Shown here piece after piece: positions 46,050-55,092 of a stretch of DNA of 64,000 nt. Position 1 is the first letter of the stretch. Each line of letters begins with the position of its first letter. Origin of the DNA: CAYMPH01 sp964392365 (GTDB taxonomy: Bacteria > Spirochaetota > UBA4802 > UBA5550); the NCBI GenBank assembly GCA_964392365.1, contig CAYMPH010000001.1, positions 62,001 through 126,000 of the forward strand. The letters are read 5' to 3'. The translations under genes were made by a program, and so were the position numbers. Under the pieces are notes generated by a model. The model was given only the letters and a program-made list of their open reading frames with translations. It ran no database searches and was not told the DNA's origin.

Positions 46050-48536
46050 TTATTTTACCGGTGTTTTTTCCGGAATAATAATCAGAATATGCTTCTGATT
46101 TGCTGATATCTGAGAATCAGTAAAATTTAAAATTCTGTATTCTCCATTTAAATACATTTTAACCTGATCTGAATAATTGCTGCTCATAAAGTTCCCGGAA
46201 TTTCCGTTTGGCTGTATTGAATAAGATTTTGAAAGATCCGCATAGTCAATAAGTCTTCTTGTTGAAGGGACCAGATACGCACGGTAATCCTGTTTTCCGA
46301 AAGCTGACATTATCATATTTATAACATTTGCCTCACCCGGAGCAGGATACGGACCAATGTTGAAGATTAAATTCATCGGCTTCACTCTTCCTACAGGATG
46401 AACATATTCTATTTTATGAATTTTTCCCCAGGACCAGGATTTTATATTTCCTCCAAATCTATCATAAAGATCTGCAACTGCAGCAGAAAACGCCATTGTA
46501 ACAATATCATCTCTTGTTTCTATCTTATTTGTTCTTATATCATCCCAGCACTTCATTCCCGGATCAGCAATCAATGCTTTGAAAAAACTCCAGTATGCCT
46601 GTGTTCCGCAATAAACATCAAATTCCTTATCCCCCATTTCATCAGCAACAGCGCCTTTAAGTATCTGATAAGCTGTAAAAGAAAAAACAGCAGCGCCTGT
46701 GGAATTTACATCATATATGTAATTCCATTTTTTTAATTCTTCGTAAGCTTTTTTCTCAAGCACTGTCATACTGTCTGTTTTTTTATCAAGAACCTCTGCA
46801 ATTGAAGAGACAATTTTAGCGCCTGATATTAATGTAACGTCAGTCTGAATTTTTTTTAAATCTTCAAGGCTCCATTTTTCTTTGGAAGAAAGCAGCTGTG
46901 TAATTCTTGCAGCTCTTTCCGTTGGAACCCAGTAACCCTCAAGGTCCATTACCGGCCCCAGAGGTTTTACAGTAGATTTATTATTGGCAGTTACAATAAT
47001 TCCGCTTTCGGGATTTACCAGATTAGGATTCAGCTCAAAAGGAAGATAGCCGAGATTTTCATCCAGCCCTGAAGCTCCGTCGAGAATCTCTTTTGAATTA
47101 ACATGCGGAGGCCTTACAACAATTTTACCTGCAGCAAACCACGCTATGTTTCCCCTGCTGTCAGCCATGGAAAGATTCAGCCCGGGGGACACGAGTTTTG
47201 ATACTGCATTTCTAAATTCTGAAACATTTTTTGAATTGGCTATTTCATAAGCAAAATCAAGAAATTTATTCTCTTCATTTAAAAACACCCAGGATAATGA
47301 AACAGGATCACCTTTATAATCATCAAAAAAATCAGAAATAACAGGGCCGTGAGGAGTTATTACAATTTTAAGTTCTTCATCCGGCGAGCCTTTAACTTTA
47401 ATCGTTTCATTAATAATCTTTGTATCCGTCCATGTTCCTTTATACATTACCTGTTTTAAATCTTTATCTTTAAATTTTTCATAGTATAAATCAAGATCGT
47501 CATTTTCAAACATGGTAATAGTCCATGCTTTATGCGAGTTATGTGCGATTAGAGGAAAAGGAAACATCGGAAGATGATAACCGTAGTTTTCATAATTTCC
47601 ATATTTTATATGAACTTCATACCAGACACCGGGATTTGACAATTCCATATGCGGATCATTAGCTGCAATCGCCCGTCCGGAAGCTGAACGTGATGGAGCG
47701 ATAACCCATGAATTGCTTCCCCTGAATGAGCCCAGCCCTCTGACTAATTCCATTGCGCTGTCTTTTGAATAATCTGCAATAAGCTTGTTTTTAATCAGAT
47801 CAATAGGATTTAAACTGATATCCGATGCATTGTTATCCAACAATGTTTTTGAATCTTTATTCCAGAAAGCCTGCGATTCAATAATTGTTACCGGTTTTTC
47901 AAGAGAATAATCCGGGAATAATTTTTTTACATTCAGATTCGGATGAGACTTTTTCAATTTGGAAAAGAGCCTGTCGACATGAATGCCGTCTGCAAATGAG
48001 TATGCCATGTAACCCATCATTGAAATAAAATCCAGTCTCGTAAATTTCTGAGGCCTGATTCCGATAAGACCGAACTCAACAGGAAGCGAGCTTGACTCAA
48101 TAAAAAAATTTACACCGTCAATATATGCATCTAATATTTTTAGAGCTTCCGGATTTATTTTCCCAGGAGTGCTTAAATACTTTTCTGCAGTTCTTCTGAA
48201 TAAATAGGTTCTGAACATTTTATCTATTTTAAGCAATGATGGTCCTAAAATTTCGGAAAGTTCGCCTTTCGCAAGCCTCCTGTGCAGCTCCATCTGAAAA
48301 AGCCTGTCCTGAGCAACAGTGTATCCTAATGCAAAATGCGCATCATATGAATTTTCAGCAGATATATGCGGAATTCCCCATTTATCTCTTATTACTTTAA
48401 CATCAGAGGAAATATTACCGGCTTTTACGGTTCCATCAAGTTTAGGAAGTTTATTATTAAGGTATATTAAAAGACCAACAGCTGCTGCTATGATACTCAT
48501 TAAAGCATAAATGGAAATCTTTTTAATTCCTGGCAT
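46050..48536 (-). CDS. Penicillin acylase-family Ntn hydrolase
   Basis: The 828-residue protein has an N-terminal membrane anchor or signal (about 5-26), the alpha-subunit motif DKWGIPHISAENSYDAHFALGY and QDRLFQMELHRR, and the self-cleavage nucleophile Ser274 in RGSNSWV, which becomes the N-terminus of the beta chain. NDPHMELSNPGVWYEVH follows, the usual oxyanion segment. Family enzymes cut amide bonds of beta-lactams, acyl-homoserine lactones or similar. The export signal indicates a periplasmic location. Substrate cannot be told from sequence. Confidence 0.92.
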   Translation of the reverse strand: MPGIKKISIYALMSIIAAAVGLLIYLNNKLPKLDGTVKAGNISSDVKVIRDKWGIPHISAENSYDAHFALGYTVAQDRLFQMELHRRLAKGELSEILGPSLLKIDKMFRTYLFRRTAEKYLSTPGKINPEALKILDAYIDGVNFFIESSSLPVEFGLIGIRPQKFTRLDFISMMGYMAYSFADGIHVDRLFSKLKKSHPNLNVKKLFPDYSLEKPVTIIESQAFWNKDSKTLLDNNASDISLNPIDLIKNKLIADYSKDSAMELVRGLGSFRGSNSWVIAPSRSASGRAIAANDPHMELSNPGVWYEVHIKYGNYENYGYHLPMFPFPLIAHNSHKAWTITMFENDDLDLYYEKFKDKDLKQVMYKGTWTDTKIINETIKVKGSPDEELKIVITPHGPVISDFFDDYKGDPVSLSWVFLNEENKFLDFAYEIANSKNVSEFRNAVSKLVSPGLNLSMADSRGNIAWFAAGKIVVRPPHVNSKEILDGASGLDENLGYLPFELNPNLVNPESGIIVTANNKSTVKPLGPVMDLEGYWVPTERAARITQLLSSKEKWSLEDLKKIQTDVTLISGAKIVSSIAEVLDKKTDSMTVLEKKAYEELKKWNYIYDVNSTGAAVFSFTAYQILKGAVADEMGDKEFDVYCGTQAYWSFFKALIADPGMKCWDDIRTNKIETRDDIVTMAFSAAVADLYDRFGGNIKSWSWGKIHKIEYVHPVGRVKPMNLIFNIGPYPAPGEANVINMIMSAFGKQDYRAYLVPSTRRLIDYADLSKSYSIQPNGNSGNFMSSNYSDQVKMYLNGEYRILNFTDSQISANQKHILIIIPEKTPVK

Positions 48537-48612
48537 AAATTCCTCCTATCAGGGGATTTATAAATGAATCATTACATTTATGTATATTTCTTGAATAACA
48601 TAAAATTATGCA

Positions 48613-48652
48613 ATAAAAAAATCCGGCTGTGAATTCAACACAAACCGGATTT
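48613..48652 (-). terminator. Intrinsic terminator after trpB2
   Basis: The stem AAATCCGG / CCGGATTT (48619-48626 and 48645-48652) with an inner TGTG/CACA pair is followed on the minus strand by seven T residues. It lies 30 bases after the trpB2 stop. Confidence 0.85.
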
Positions 48653-48682
48653 CATTATGCAAAATTATTAGATGTTCTTAAA

Positions 48683-50047
48683 TCAAAGCTTTACATCCGG
48701 AACATCTTTTAAAGCTTCCTTGATGAGGGATTCAGGATATTCATAATCCTCAAGCTGACCTGAAAGATACCTGTCATATGAAGCAAGATCAAAATGTCCA
48801 TGGCCGCTAAGGTTGAAAAGAATTACCTTCTCTTTTCCTTCCTGTTTTGCTTTTTCTGCTTCAATAATTGCTGCTCTGATAGCATGCGAAGATTCAGGAG
48901 CTGCAATAATACCTTCAGATTTAGCAAACAGGATAGCAGCTTCAAAACATTCTTTCTGTTTTAGAGCAATAGCTCTGATTACATTATGTTTTTTAAGAAG
49001 ACTTACAATTGGAGACATTCCGTGATATCGGAGTCCACCTGCATGAATTCCCGGCGGCATAAATGTATGGCCAAGTGTGTACATCTCAACAATTGGAGCC
49101 ATTTTTGCTACATCGCCGTAATCATAAATGAATTCGCCTTTTGTCAGTGTAGGACATGCAGCAGGTTCAACAGCAATAATATCAATGTTTTTCCCGCTGA
49201 TTTTATCACGTACATATGGAAGAGCCAGTCCTCCGAAGTTAGAACCGCCTCCTGCACATCCGATTATTACATCCGGATAATCTCCAACCAGTGCAAGCTG
49301 TTTCTGAGCTTCCAGTCCTATAATTGTCTGATGAAGCAGAACATGATTCAATACGCTTCCCAGAGCATAATTAATATCCTTGTTTGTTGCTGCAACTTCA
49401 ACAGCTTCGCTAATTGCAAGACCAAGACTTCCGCTGCTGTTCGGATCTTTTGCAAGAGCATCTCTGCCAGATTGCGTCCGATTACTCGGGCTTGGATAAA
49501 CTTTGCCGCCCCAGGTTTCCATCATAAATTTTCTGTATGGTTTCTGATCATAGCTGACCTTTACCATATAGATCTGAACTTCCATTCCGAAATGGCTTGT
49601 TGCAAAAGCAAGAGCGCTTCCCCACTGGCCTGCACCTGTTTCAGTGGCAAGCTTCATTATTCCAACCTGTTTATTGTAATAAGCCTGAGGTACTGAAGTA
49701 TTCGCCTTGTGGCTTCCGGCCGGAGAAACTCCCTCATATTTATAATAAATCTTTGCCGGAGTTTTTAATAGCTGCTCCAGTCTTCTTGCTCTGTAAAGAG
49801 GAGCCGGTCTCCAAAGTCTGTAAATATCAAGAACCTCATCAGGAATATCGATCATACTTTGAGTGCTCATTTCCTGCTCAAGAAGAGGTCCTGGAAATAT
49901 TGCGAGCAGCTCTTCAGGAGTTATAGGCTTACCTGTTGCTGGGCTGATCGGCGGTTTTAATGGCGCAGGAAGATCCGGCAGAACGTTATACCACTGTCTG
50001 GGCATATCTTTTTCTTCTAATAAAATTTTTGTAGATTCTTTAGGCAT
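48683..50047 (-). CDS. trpB: Tryptophan synthase beta chain, TrpB2 type
   Basis: The 454-residue protein belongs to the TrpB2 clade, longer than TrpB1, with the PLP lysine Lys114 in GSHKANTS, the Gly-rich ETGAGQWGSALAFA loop, and GCAGGGSNFGG phosphate-binding motif. It condenses indole and serine to tryptophan. TrpB2 enzymes do not need TrpA in the normal way and often act as indole salvage enzymes; no trpA is in the window. The trpR gene lies about 190 bases upstream on the same strand, so a tryptophan link is plausible, but no TrpR-type operator is visible before trpB. Confidence 0.93.
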   Translation of the reverse strand: MPKESTKILLEEKDMPRQWYNVLPDLPAPLKPPISPATGKPITPEELLAIFPGPLLEQEMSTQSMIDIPDEVLDIYRLWRPAPLYRARRLEQLLKTPAKIYYKYEGVSPAGSHKANTSVPQAYYNKQVGIMKLATETGAGQWGSALAFATSHFGMEVQIYMVKVSYDQKPYRKFMMETWGGKVYPSPSNRTQSGRDALAKDPNSSGSLGLAISEAVEVAATNKDINYALGSVLNHVLLHQTIIGLEAQKQLALVGDYPDVIIGCAGGGSNFGGLALPYVRDKISGKNIDIIAVEPAACPTLTKGEFIYDYGDVAKMAPIVEMYTLGHTFMPPGIHAGGLRYHGMSPIVSLLKKHNVIRAIALKQKECFEAAILFAKSEGIIAAPESSHAIRAAIIEAEKAKQEGKEKVILFNLSGHGHFDLASYDRYLSGQLEDYEYPESLIKEALKDVPDVKL

Positions 50048-50238
50048 ATTTTTCCTCCATATTTTTTTTCATTTTTTAAAACCTATATAAGAATTAATTA
50101 ACTGCATTTTATAAAAAGAAATTCACCCATCTGCCCGAATTTATCCGAGCAAAAAAATAGAGATAAACTGTTTCCTGAAATAAATAATTCTTTTTTGCTG
50201 TATCATTAAAACTTCACAGCAGATCTTTAGATAAAAAA

Positions 50239-50514
50239 TCACTTCTCATTTTTAAAAGGATCAAGAATTTCCGAAAGAACAGAATTTTTATTTTTAAGAA
50301 TTTTAGAGCCCCGTGTGATTTTACACAGGCTTAACTTATATCTGGAAGCAATTTCCCTTTGCGGAGTTCCCTTCTGCAATTCACGTAATAAATTCCATCT
50401 CTGCTCAAAAGTTTCCCTTTCTGCCGGAGTGAATATTTCATCGAAAAGTTTTCTCATTTTTTTTTCGTCTGATATTTCCGCGAATACTTTTATGAGTTCA
50501 CTCAAGCCCGGCAT
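50239..50514 (-). CDS. trpR: Trp repressor
   Basis: The 91-residue protein is a full-length TrpR-type repressor: LFDEIFTPAERETFEQRW, LRELQKGTPQREIASRYKLSLCKITRGSKIL, where the QREIA..Y.LS turn and ITRGSKIL recognition helix match TrpR closely, with the C-terminal LSEILDPF segment. It binds DNA when loaded with tryptophan. A perfect palindrome and promoter lie directly upstream, implying autoregulation. YerC-like relatives are the main alternative, but the TRGS motif favours TrpR. Confidence 0.82.
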   Translation of the reverse strand: MPGLSELIKVFAEISDEKKMRKLFDEIFTPAERETFEQRWNLLRELQKGTPQREIASRYKLSLCKITRGSKILKNKNSVLSEILDPFKNEK

Positions 50515-50525
50515 TTCCGCCCCCG

Positions 50526-50578
50526 TTTATATGTTTCTACTGATAGAAACATATAAAAAAGAGGTATTTTTTTGTAAA
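50526..50578 (-). promoter_or_regulatory. trpR promoter with palindromic operator
   Basis: On the minus strand, TTTACA (50573-50578) and TATATG (50550-50555) are 17 bases apart. A perfect 14-base inverted repeat, TTTATATGTTTCTA at 50526-50539 and its complement at 50544-50557 with a four-base spacer, overlaps the -10. It ends 11 bases before the trpR start codon and is not followed by a T-run, so it is better read as a repressor site than a terminator. Confidence 0.65.
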
Positions 50579-50595
50579 GAACTTTTTATGAAATT

Positions 50596-51717
50596 TTATA
50601 CGGTTTTTACAGCTTCTATTACTGCATCAGTAACTGCAGTAATTTCTTCATCTGTAAGGTAGGCATGCATAGGAAGGCTGAAGATTTCCTCAGAGATTTT
50701 TTCGCTTACAGGAAAATCACCCTTTTGAAACCTCATATCTTTATATACGCTTTGAAACGGGAGAGGTCTTGGATAATATATCATTGCAGGTATGTCTTTT
50801 TTCTTTAAAAAATCAATGATCTTATCTCTTTTGGTGTGCCTTATTGAATACTGAGCCCAGGCTGAATAATTTCCGTTCCTGACTTCAGGGGTTTTCACAT
50901 AATCTTTTAATATCAGACTGTATTTTTCAGCGACTTTATTTTTTGATTCAAGTTCCTCTTCGAATATTTCAAATTTCGCGAGAAGAATTGCAGCCTGCAA
51001 AGTATCAAGCCTGCCGTTGATTCCGATACGGACATTGTCGTATTTATCAGATCCTTTTCCATGAACCCTGATTGAAACAAGAGCCTCGTTCATTTCAGGT
51101 GAATCAGTAAAGATCATTCCGCCGTCTCCGTAACAGCCGAGAGGTTTGGCCGGAAAAAAACTGGTTGAAGCGACTTCTGCAAGGGAACAGTTCCTTTTCC
51201 CTTTATATACTCCGCCGAAAGCTTGAGCTGCATCTTCCAGAACGAAGAGATTGTATTTCTTTGCAATAGCATTTATATCATCATAATCAGCCGCCTGACC
51301 GAACAGATCAACAGGAATGATTCCCCGCGCGTTATATTTCTTCTGCGAAATTGTTTTCTTAACGGCATCTTCAAGTTTACCCGGATCAATATTAAAGCTG
51401 TCATCTTCTATATCAACAAATACAGGATGCGCGCCGATCAGGCTGATAACTTCCGAAGTAGCAAAAAAACTGAAAGCTGAAGTAAAAACAGCATCACCCG
51501 GCCTGATTCCATAATACATTAGAGGCATGAGAAGAGCGTCTGTTCCGTTGGAAACGCCTATCGCAAATTTTGTGCCTGCATATTCTGCAAGTTTTTTTTC
51601 AAGCCGGAACATTTCCGGACCATTAATGTAATTCCCATGATCCAGAACATCCCTGATGTTTGAATCGATCAGGCTTCTGATTTTATCCTGCTGCCTTTTC
51701 AGATCTATAAACTGCAT
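50596..51717 (-). CDS. wbpE: DegT/DnrJ/EryC1 aminotransferase, WbpE type
   Basis: The 373-residue sugar aminotransferase has the PLP lysine Lys191 in FFPAKPLGCYGDGG, and VEDAAQAFG, the PLP-ring Asp motif. The 3-keto-sugar aminotransferases WbpE/WlbC have this form. With WbpB, which makes the 3-keto sugar, and WbpD, it would make UDP-2-acetamido-3-amino-2,3-dideoxyglucuronate. It begins one base after wbpB stops. The assignment to WbpE rests on the neighbours; other sugar substrates remain possible. Confidence 0.82.
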   Translation of the reverse strand: MQFIDLKRQQDKIRSLIDSNIRDVLDHGNYINGPEMFRLEKKLAEYAGTKFAIGVSNGTDALLMPLMYYGIRPGDAVFTSAFSFFATSEVISLIGAHPVFVDIEDDSFNIDPGKLEDAVKKTISQKKYNARGIIPVDLFGQAADYDDINAIAKKYNLFVLEDAAQAFGGVYKGKRNCSLAEVASTSFFPAKPLGCYGDGGMIFTDSPEMNEALVSIRVHGKGSDKYDNVRIGINGRLDTLQAAILLAKFEIFEEELESKNKVAEKYSLILKDYVKTPEVRNGNYSAWAQYSIRHTKRDKIIDFLKKKDIPAMIYYPRPLPFQSVYKDMRFQKGDFPVSEKISEEIFSLPMHAYLTDEEITAVTDAVIEAVKTV

Positions 51718-51718
51718 A

Positions 51719-52669
51719 TTAAAATGAAAGCCTTTCCATCAATGCAATTCCATCTATCACGTCATGATAGGAGGGAAACATCTCAAATTTACCGTTTGCA
51801 ATATACTCATACATTTTATCGTGTCCCTTGCCGTAAACGTGATCAAGTTTAAAATCCATATCAGGTTTATCCATGCCTTCTACATCCCAGAAATCAATTG
51901 TGTTAAGATTTGTTCCGGATAGTCTCATGGTTCCTTTTTCGCCGATAATTGTCATCTCTGTCATATAGTTCTGTCTGTAAACGCTCACTGTTGCATTCAA
52001 AGCACCTACAGTTCCATTTTCAAAACTTATAGCAGCGGAAACTGAATCCTGTACTTCAAGTTTTCGCAGTCTGCCTCCCAGACCCTTTGCTTCCTTCACC
52101 TTTCCGAATAAAAAAATCAGCATATCCACATAATGGCTCGCCTGAGTATACAGCACTCCACCGTCAAGATCGATTGTTCCGTGCCAGTCAATTTTAAAAT
52201 AGTCATCATTTCTGTTCCAGAAAACATTTGTATTAAACTGAAATACAGTTCCGAGTTTTCCGTTTTTAATAAGATTTTTTGTGAAATCAATAAGCGGATT
52301 ATACCTGTTCTGATAAACAGGCAGAAGTTTTTTCCCTTCTTTTTCAATCTCCTTGAACATCCACACTGCTTCACGCACAGTAAGAGAAACCGGCTTTTCG
52401 CAAACAATATATTCTGAATCACATTTTCTTGCAATATCAACAACATGTTCCGGATGAAGACCGGAAGGTGTTGCAACAGTGATTACATCATAACCTTTGA
52501 TTTTTTTATAATCTGTAACATAATCAATTTTTAAAGATGAAGCTGTTTCTTTTGCTTTTTTTTCATCAATATCGCACACAAGAGACAACGCTATATTCTT
52601 ATTTGCAGATATAGCTTCAATATGTCTTTTCGATATTCTCCCGCAGCCTACAAGTGCGATCTTTTTCAT
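51719..52669 (-). CDS. wbpB: Gfo/Idh/MocA oxidoreductase, WbpB type
   Basis: From the ATG at 52669 (AAGGATC before it) the protein has 316 residues: NAD-binding IALVGCGRISKRHIEAI, catalytic EKPVSLTVREAVWM and NWHGTIDLDGG-like DWHGTIDLDGGVLYTQASHYVD, the pattern of WbpB/WlbA. These oxidise UDP-GlcNAc-uronate at C3, with NAD recycled by 2-oxoglutarate. The upstream wbpA gene is 287 bases away across a REP-type repeat pair. Confidence 0.85.
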   Translation of the reverse strand: MKKIALVGCGRISKRHIEAISANKNIALSLVCDIDEKKAKETASSLKIDYVTDYKKIKGYDVITVATPSGLHPEHVVDIARKCDSEYIVCEKPVSLTVREAVWMFKEIEKEGKKLLPVYQNRYNPLIDFTKNLIKNGKLGTVFQFNTNVFWNRNDDYFKIDWHGTIDLDGGVLYTQASHYVDMLIFLFGKVKEAKGLGGRLRKLEVQDSVSAAISFENGTVGALNATVSVYRQNYMTEMTIIGEKGTMRLSGTNLNTIDFWDVEGMDKPDMDFKLDHVYGKGHDKMYEYIANGKFEMFPSYHDVIDGIALMERLSF

Positions 52670-52726
52670 TTTGATAGATCCTTTGTTATAAAACAAATAT
52701 ATATTTTATACTTACTGTCATTCCCG

Positions 52727-52913
52727 CAAAGGCGATGGCCTGCACCATCGGGTGAATCCATAAATAGTATTGATTCGATGAGATTCATTAACATGTTGTT
52801 AGCCAAACTCTTCAAAAAACTTACTCCAGAATAAGCGTTTTAATATTAATCTTTAAATTGTTTTTCAATAATTCAGCTTATTAAAAATGGATTCCCGCCT
52901 TCGCGGGAATGAC
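52727..52913. repeat. REP-type doublet between wbpA and wbpB
   Basis: Two facing units: 52727-52760 begins GTCATTCCCGC and ends GAATCCA, with an internal hairpin GATGG/CCATC; 52888-52913 is TGGATTCCCGCCTTCGCGGG then AATGAC. The same unit pair occurs at 19005-19067 and 54311-54476. Confidence 0.75.
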
Positions 52914-52956
52914 AATTCGCTTATCAGGCAAAATTTCCCTATGTTTTTATCCTTCT

Positions 52957-54273
52957 TTACAGTTTGTAAATCTTCTCTTTATCGTTAATGCCTTTTGTAG
53001 CATTCTGCAGATCCACAACCAGAATCGCTTTTTCAACAATACGCTTATAATCGATTGAGCTGTGTCTTGTAGTAATTACTACGCAGTCGGATTCTGAAAT
53101 AATTTTATCTGTCAAAGGAACACTTTTAAATTTTCGTCCCTCTTCTGTTTCTATCTCGGAAATAAACGGATCGTGATAAGCAACAATACCTGATTTTTTT
53201 ACAACTTCATCAATAATTTTCAAAGCAGGACTTTCCCTTTCATCTGCAATATCCGGTTTGTAGGCTACTCCCAGAAAAAGAATCTTTGAATCATTCATTG
53301 ATTTTCTGTGCCTGTTTAAAGCTGAAGTAATTTTTATTGTCATTCTGTGAGGCATCAGGTTGTCGATCTCTCCTGCAGTATGGATCATTGTAAGATCAAA
53401 CTGAAATTTCTTTGCAATGTGCTCAAGATAAAACGGATCAAGAGGAATGCAGTGGCCTCCGATTCCGGGACCAGGATAAAAAGCCTGAAATCCGTAAGGT
53501 TTGGTTTTGGCAGCGTCAATAACTTCCCAGATATCTATATCCATTTTACCGCAAAGCAGGGAGAGTTCATTTATCAGACTGATATTAATAAGCCTGTATG
53601 TATTTTCAAGAATCTTCACCATTTCAGCAGCTTTAGGCGAGCTGACCGCATGAATCTCACTAATAGCTTTTTTATAAAGAGCAGTTCCGATTTCAACAGC
53701 ATCAGCACCGAATCCGCCTAAAATTTTTGGAGTATTTTCAGTTTTAAATTGCGTATTGCCCGGATCAACTCTTTCAGGAGAAAAACATAGCCAGAAATCT
53801 GTTCCGTGAATCATTTTTGATTCACGCTCAATTATCGGCTTCATGTAATCTTCAGTAGTTGTAGGATATGTGGTGCTTTCAAGAGAAATAAAAGTTCCTT
53901 TTTTCATATATTTACCGATTTCGATGCAGGAAGCTTCTATATAAGACATATCAGGTTTTTTAAATCTATCAAGAGGAGTGGGTACGCAGATTATCAGCGC
54001 ATCGCATTCTTTCATCCTGGAAAAATCCGTATCCGCTGTAAGCATTCCGGACTTAACCACTCTTTTCAGCTCTGCGTCCTCAACGTCTGCAATGTAATTT
54101 TCTCCTTTATTAACCTTATCAGCTTTGGATGATGATTTCTCAAAACCGAGAACCTTAACATCTTTTCTTGCAAAAGCAACTGCAAGAGGAAGACCTACAT
54201 ATCCTAATCCAAGTATACCGACAAGAACAGATCCGTCGTTTATTTTTTTCATGATATCGTTTTTGTATGACAT
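52957..54273 (-). CDS. wbpA: UDP-N-acetylglucosamine 6-dehydrogenase, WbpA type
   Basis: The 438-residue nucleotide-sugar dehydrogenase has the Rossmann motif GLGYVGLPLAVAFA, a middle GPGIGGHCIPLDPFYL with the catalytic Cys, ESTTYP and a C-terminal UDP-binding domain (LGVAYKPDIADERESPALKI). It oxidises C6 of UDP-GlcNAc twice, giving the uronate. The GGHCIPLDP form is typical of the WbpA/WecC/TviB group acting on N-acetylated sugars. It lies downstream of wbpD across another repeat doublet. Confidence 0.88.
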   Translation of the reverse strand: MSYKNDIMKKINDGSVLVGILGLGYVGLPLAVAFARKDVKVLGFEKSSSKADKVNKGENYIADVEDAELKRVVKSGMLTADTDFSRMKECDALIICVPTPLDRFKKPDMSYIEASCIEIGKYMKKGTFISLESTTYPTTTEDYMKPIIERESKMIHGTDFWLCFSPERVDPGNTQFKTENTPKILGGFGADAVEIGTALYKKAISEIHAVSSPKAAEMVKILENTYRLINISLINELSLLCGKMDIDIWEVIDAAKTKPYGFQAFYPGPGIGGHCIPLDPFYLEHIAKKFQFDLTMIHTAGEIDNLMPHRMTIKITSALNRHRKSMNDSKILFLGVAYKPDIADERESPALKIIDEVVKKSGIVAYHDPFISEIETEEGRKFKSVPLTDKIISESDCVVITTRHSSIDYKRIVEKAILVVDLQNATKGINDKEKIYKL

Positions 54274-54310
54274 TGAATACTCCTTGTAAAAAAATTAAAA
54301 TTTTAACTGC

Positions 54311-54476
54311 GTCATTCCCGCGAAGGCGGGAATCCATAATACCAAACATTTCCAATGAGATTCCGGAACTTAGCTATAGTTTCAATCGGAATAAAAATGT
54401 GCTATTTATTTAAACGTATAATCCATTTCCCACAATACTGAATTCTATAATAGATTCCCGACTGAGCGGGAATGAA
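54311..54476. repeat. REP-type doublet between wbpD and wbpA
   Basis: The left unit 54311-54336 reads GTCATTCCCGCGAAGGCGGG then AATCCA; the right unit, 54451-54476, is its degenerate inverse (AGATTCCCGACTGAGCGGG then AATGA). About 115 AT-rich bases separate them. Confidence 0.75.
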
Positions 54477-54499
54477 AGTAACTAAATTAAAATTGCTGT

Positions 54500-55081
54500 C
54501 TAAACTTCATTTACAGGAACAAGAATATCATTTTCCAGCTTATATAAATTCCCGCAAACCGGACATTTCGCCTGTTCCAGAGAAAAATCTTTTAAAGTGC
54601 AGCCGCATCTGCAAACCCAGCCGATTTTCTTTGCCGGCACACCTGCAAAAAGGCCGTAATCCGGAACATCTTTTGCAACTACAGCACCTGATGCTATCAT
54701 CGCATATCTGCCTATAGAGTTGCCGCAGACAATTGTAGCGTTGGCACCTATAGTGCAACCTTTTTTTAGGAGAGTTTTTCTGTATTCATGCTTTCTTTCA
54801 ATAAAAGCCCGGGGATTAATAACATTGGTAAAAACCATTGAAGGCCCGCAGAAAACATCATCCTCTATTTCAACTTCTGTATATACAGAAACATTATTCT
54901 GTATCTTGCACCTGTTTCCGATTTTAGCATAAGGTCCTACAGTGACATTCTGCCCCAGATTGCATTTTTCCCCGATAACAGAACCGGTCATTATATGACA
55001 GAAATGCCATATTTTTGTTCCGGAACCTATTATCACTCCATCATCAATAAAACTGCTTTCGTGAACAAAAAAATCAGACAT
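54500..55081 (-). CDS. wbpD: Sugar N-acetyltransferase, WbpD type, with zinc-ribbon tail
   Basis: The 193-residue protein is a left-handed beta-helix acetyltransferase: IGSGTKIWHFCHIMTGSVIGEKCNLG, NVTVGPYAKIG, CTIGANATIVCG, GSGAVV-like SGAVVAKDVPDYGLFAGVPAKKIG. WbpD/WlbB transfer acetyl to the 3-amino group of the UDP-sugar uronate. The last 40 residues add CRCGCTLKDF...CPVCGNLYKL, a zinc ribbon seen in many WbpD-type homologues. It follows the MlaF gene by 11 bases. Confidence 0.85.
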   Translation of the reverse strand: MSDFFVHESSFIDDGVIIGSGTKIWHFCHIMTGSVIGEKCNLGQNVTVGPYAKIGNRCKIQNNVSVYTEVEIEDDVFCGPSMVFTNVINPRAFIERKHEYRKTLLKKGCTIGANATIVCGNSIGRYAMIASGAVVAKDVPDYGLFAGVPAKKIGWVCRCGCTLKDFSLEQAKCPVCGNLYKLENDILVPVNEV

Positions 55082-55092
55082 GGCGTATTCCT

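Noticed and set aside
48986..49696. 236-residue plus-strand frame
   Set aside because: It is antisense to trpB2, whose full catalytic sequence is on the other strand.
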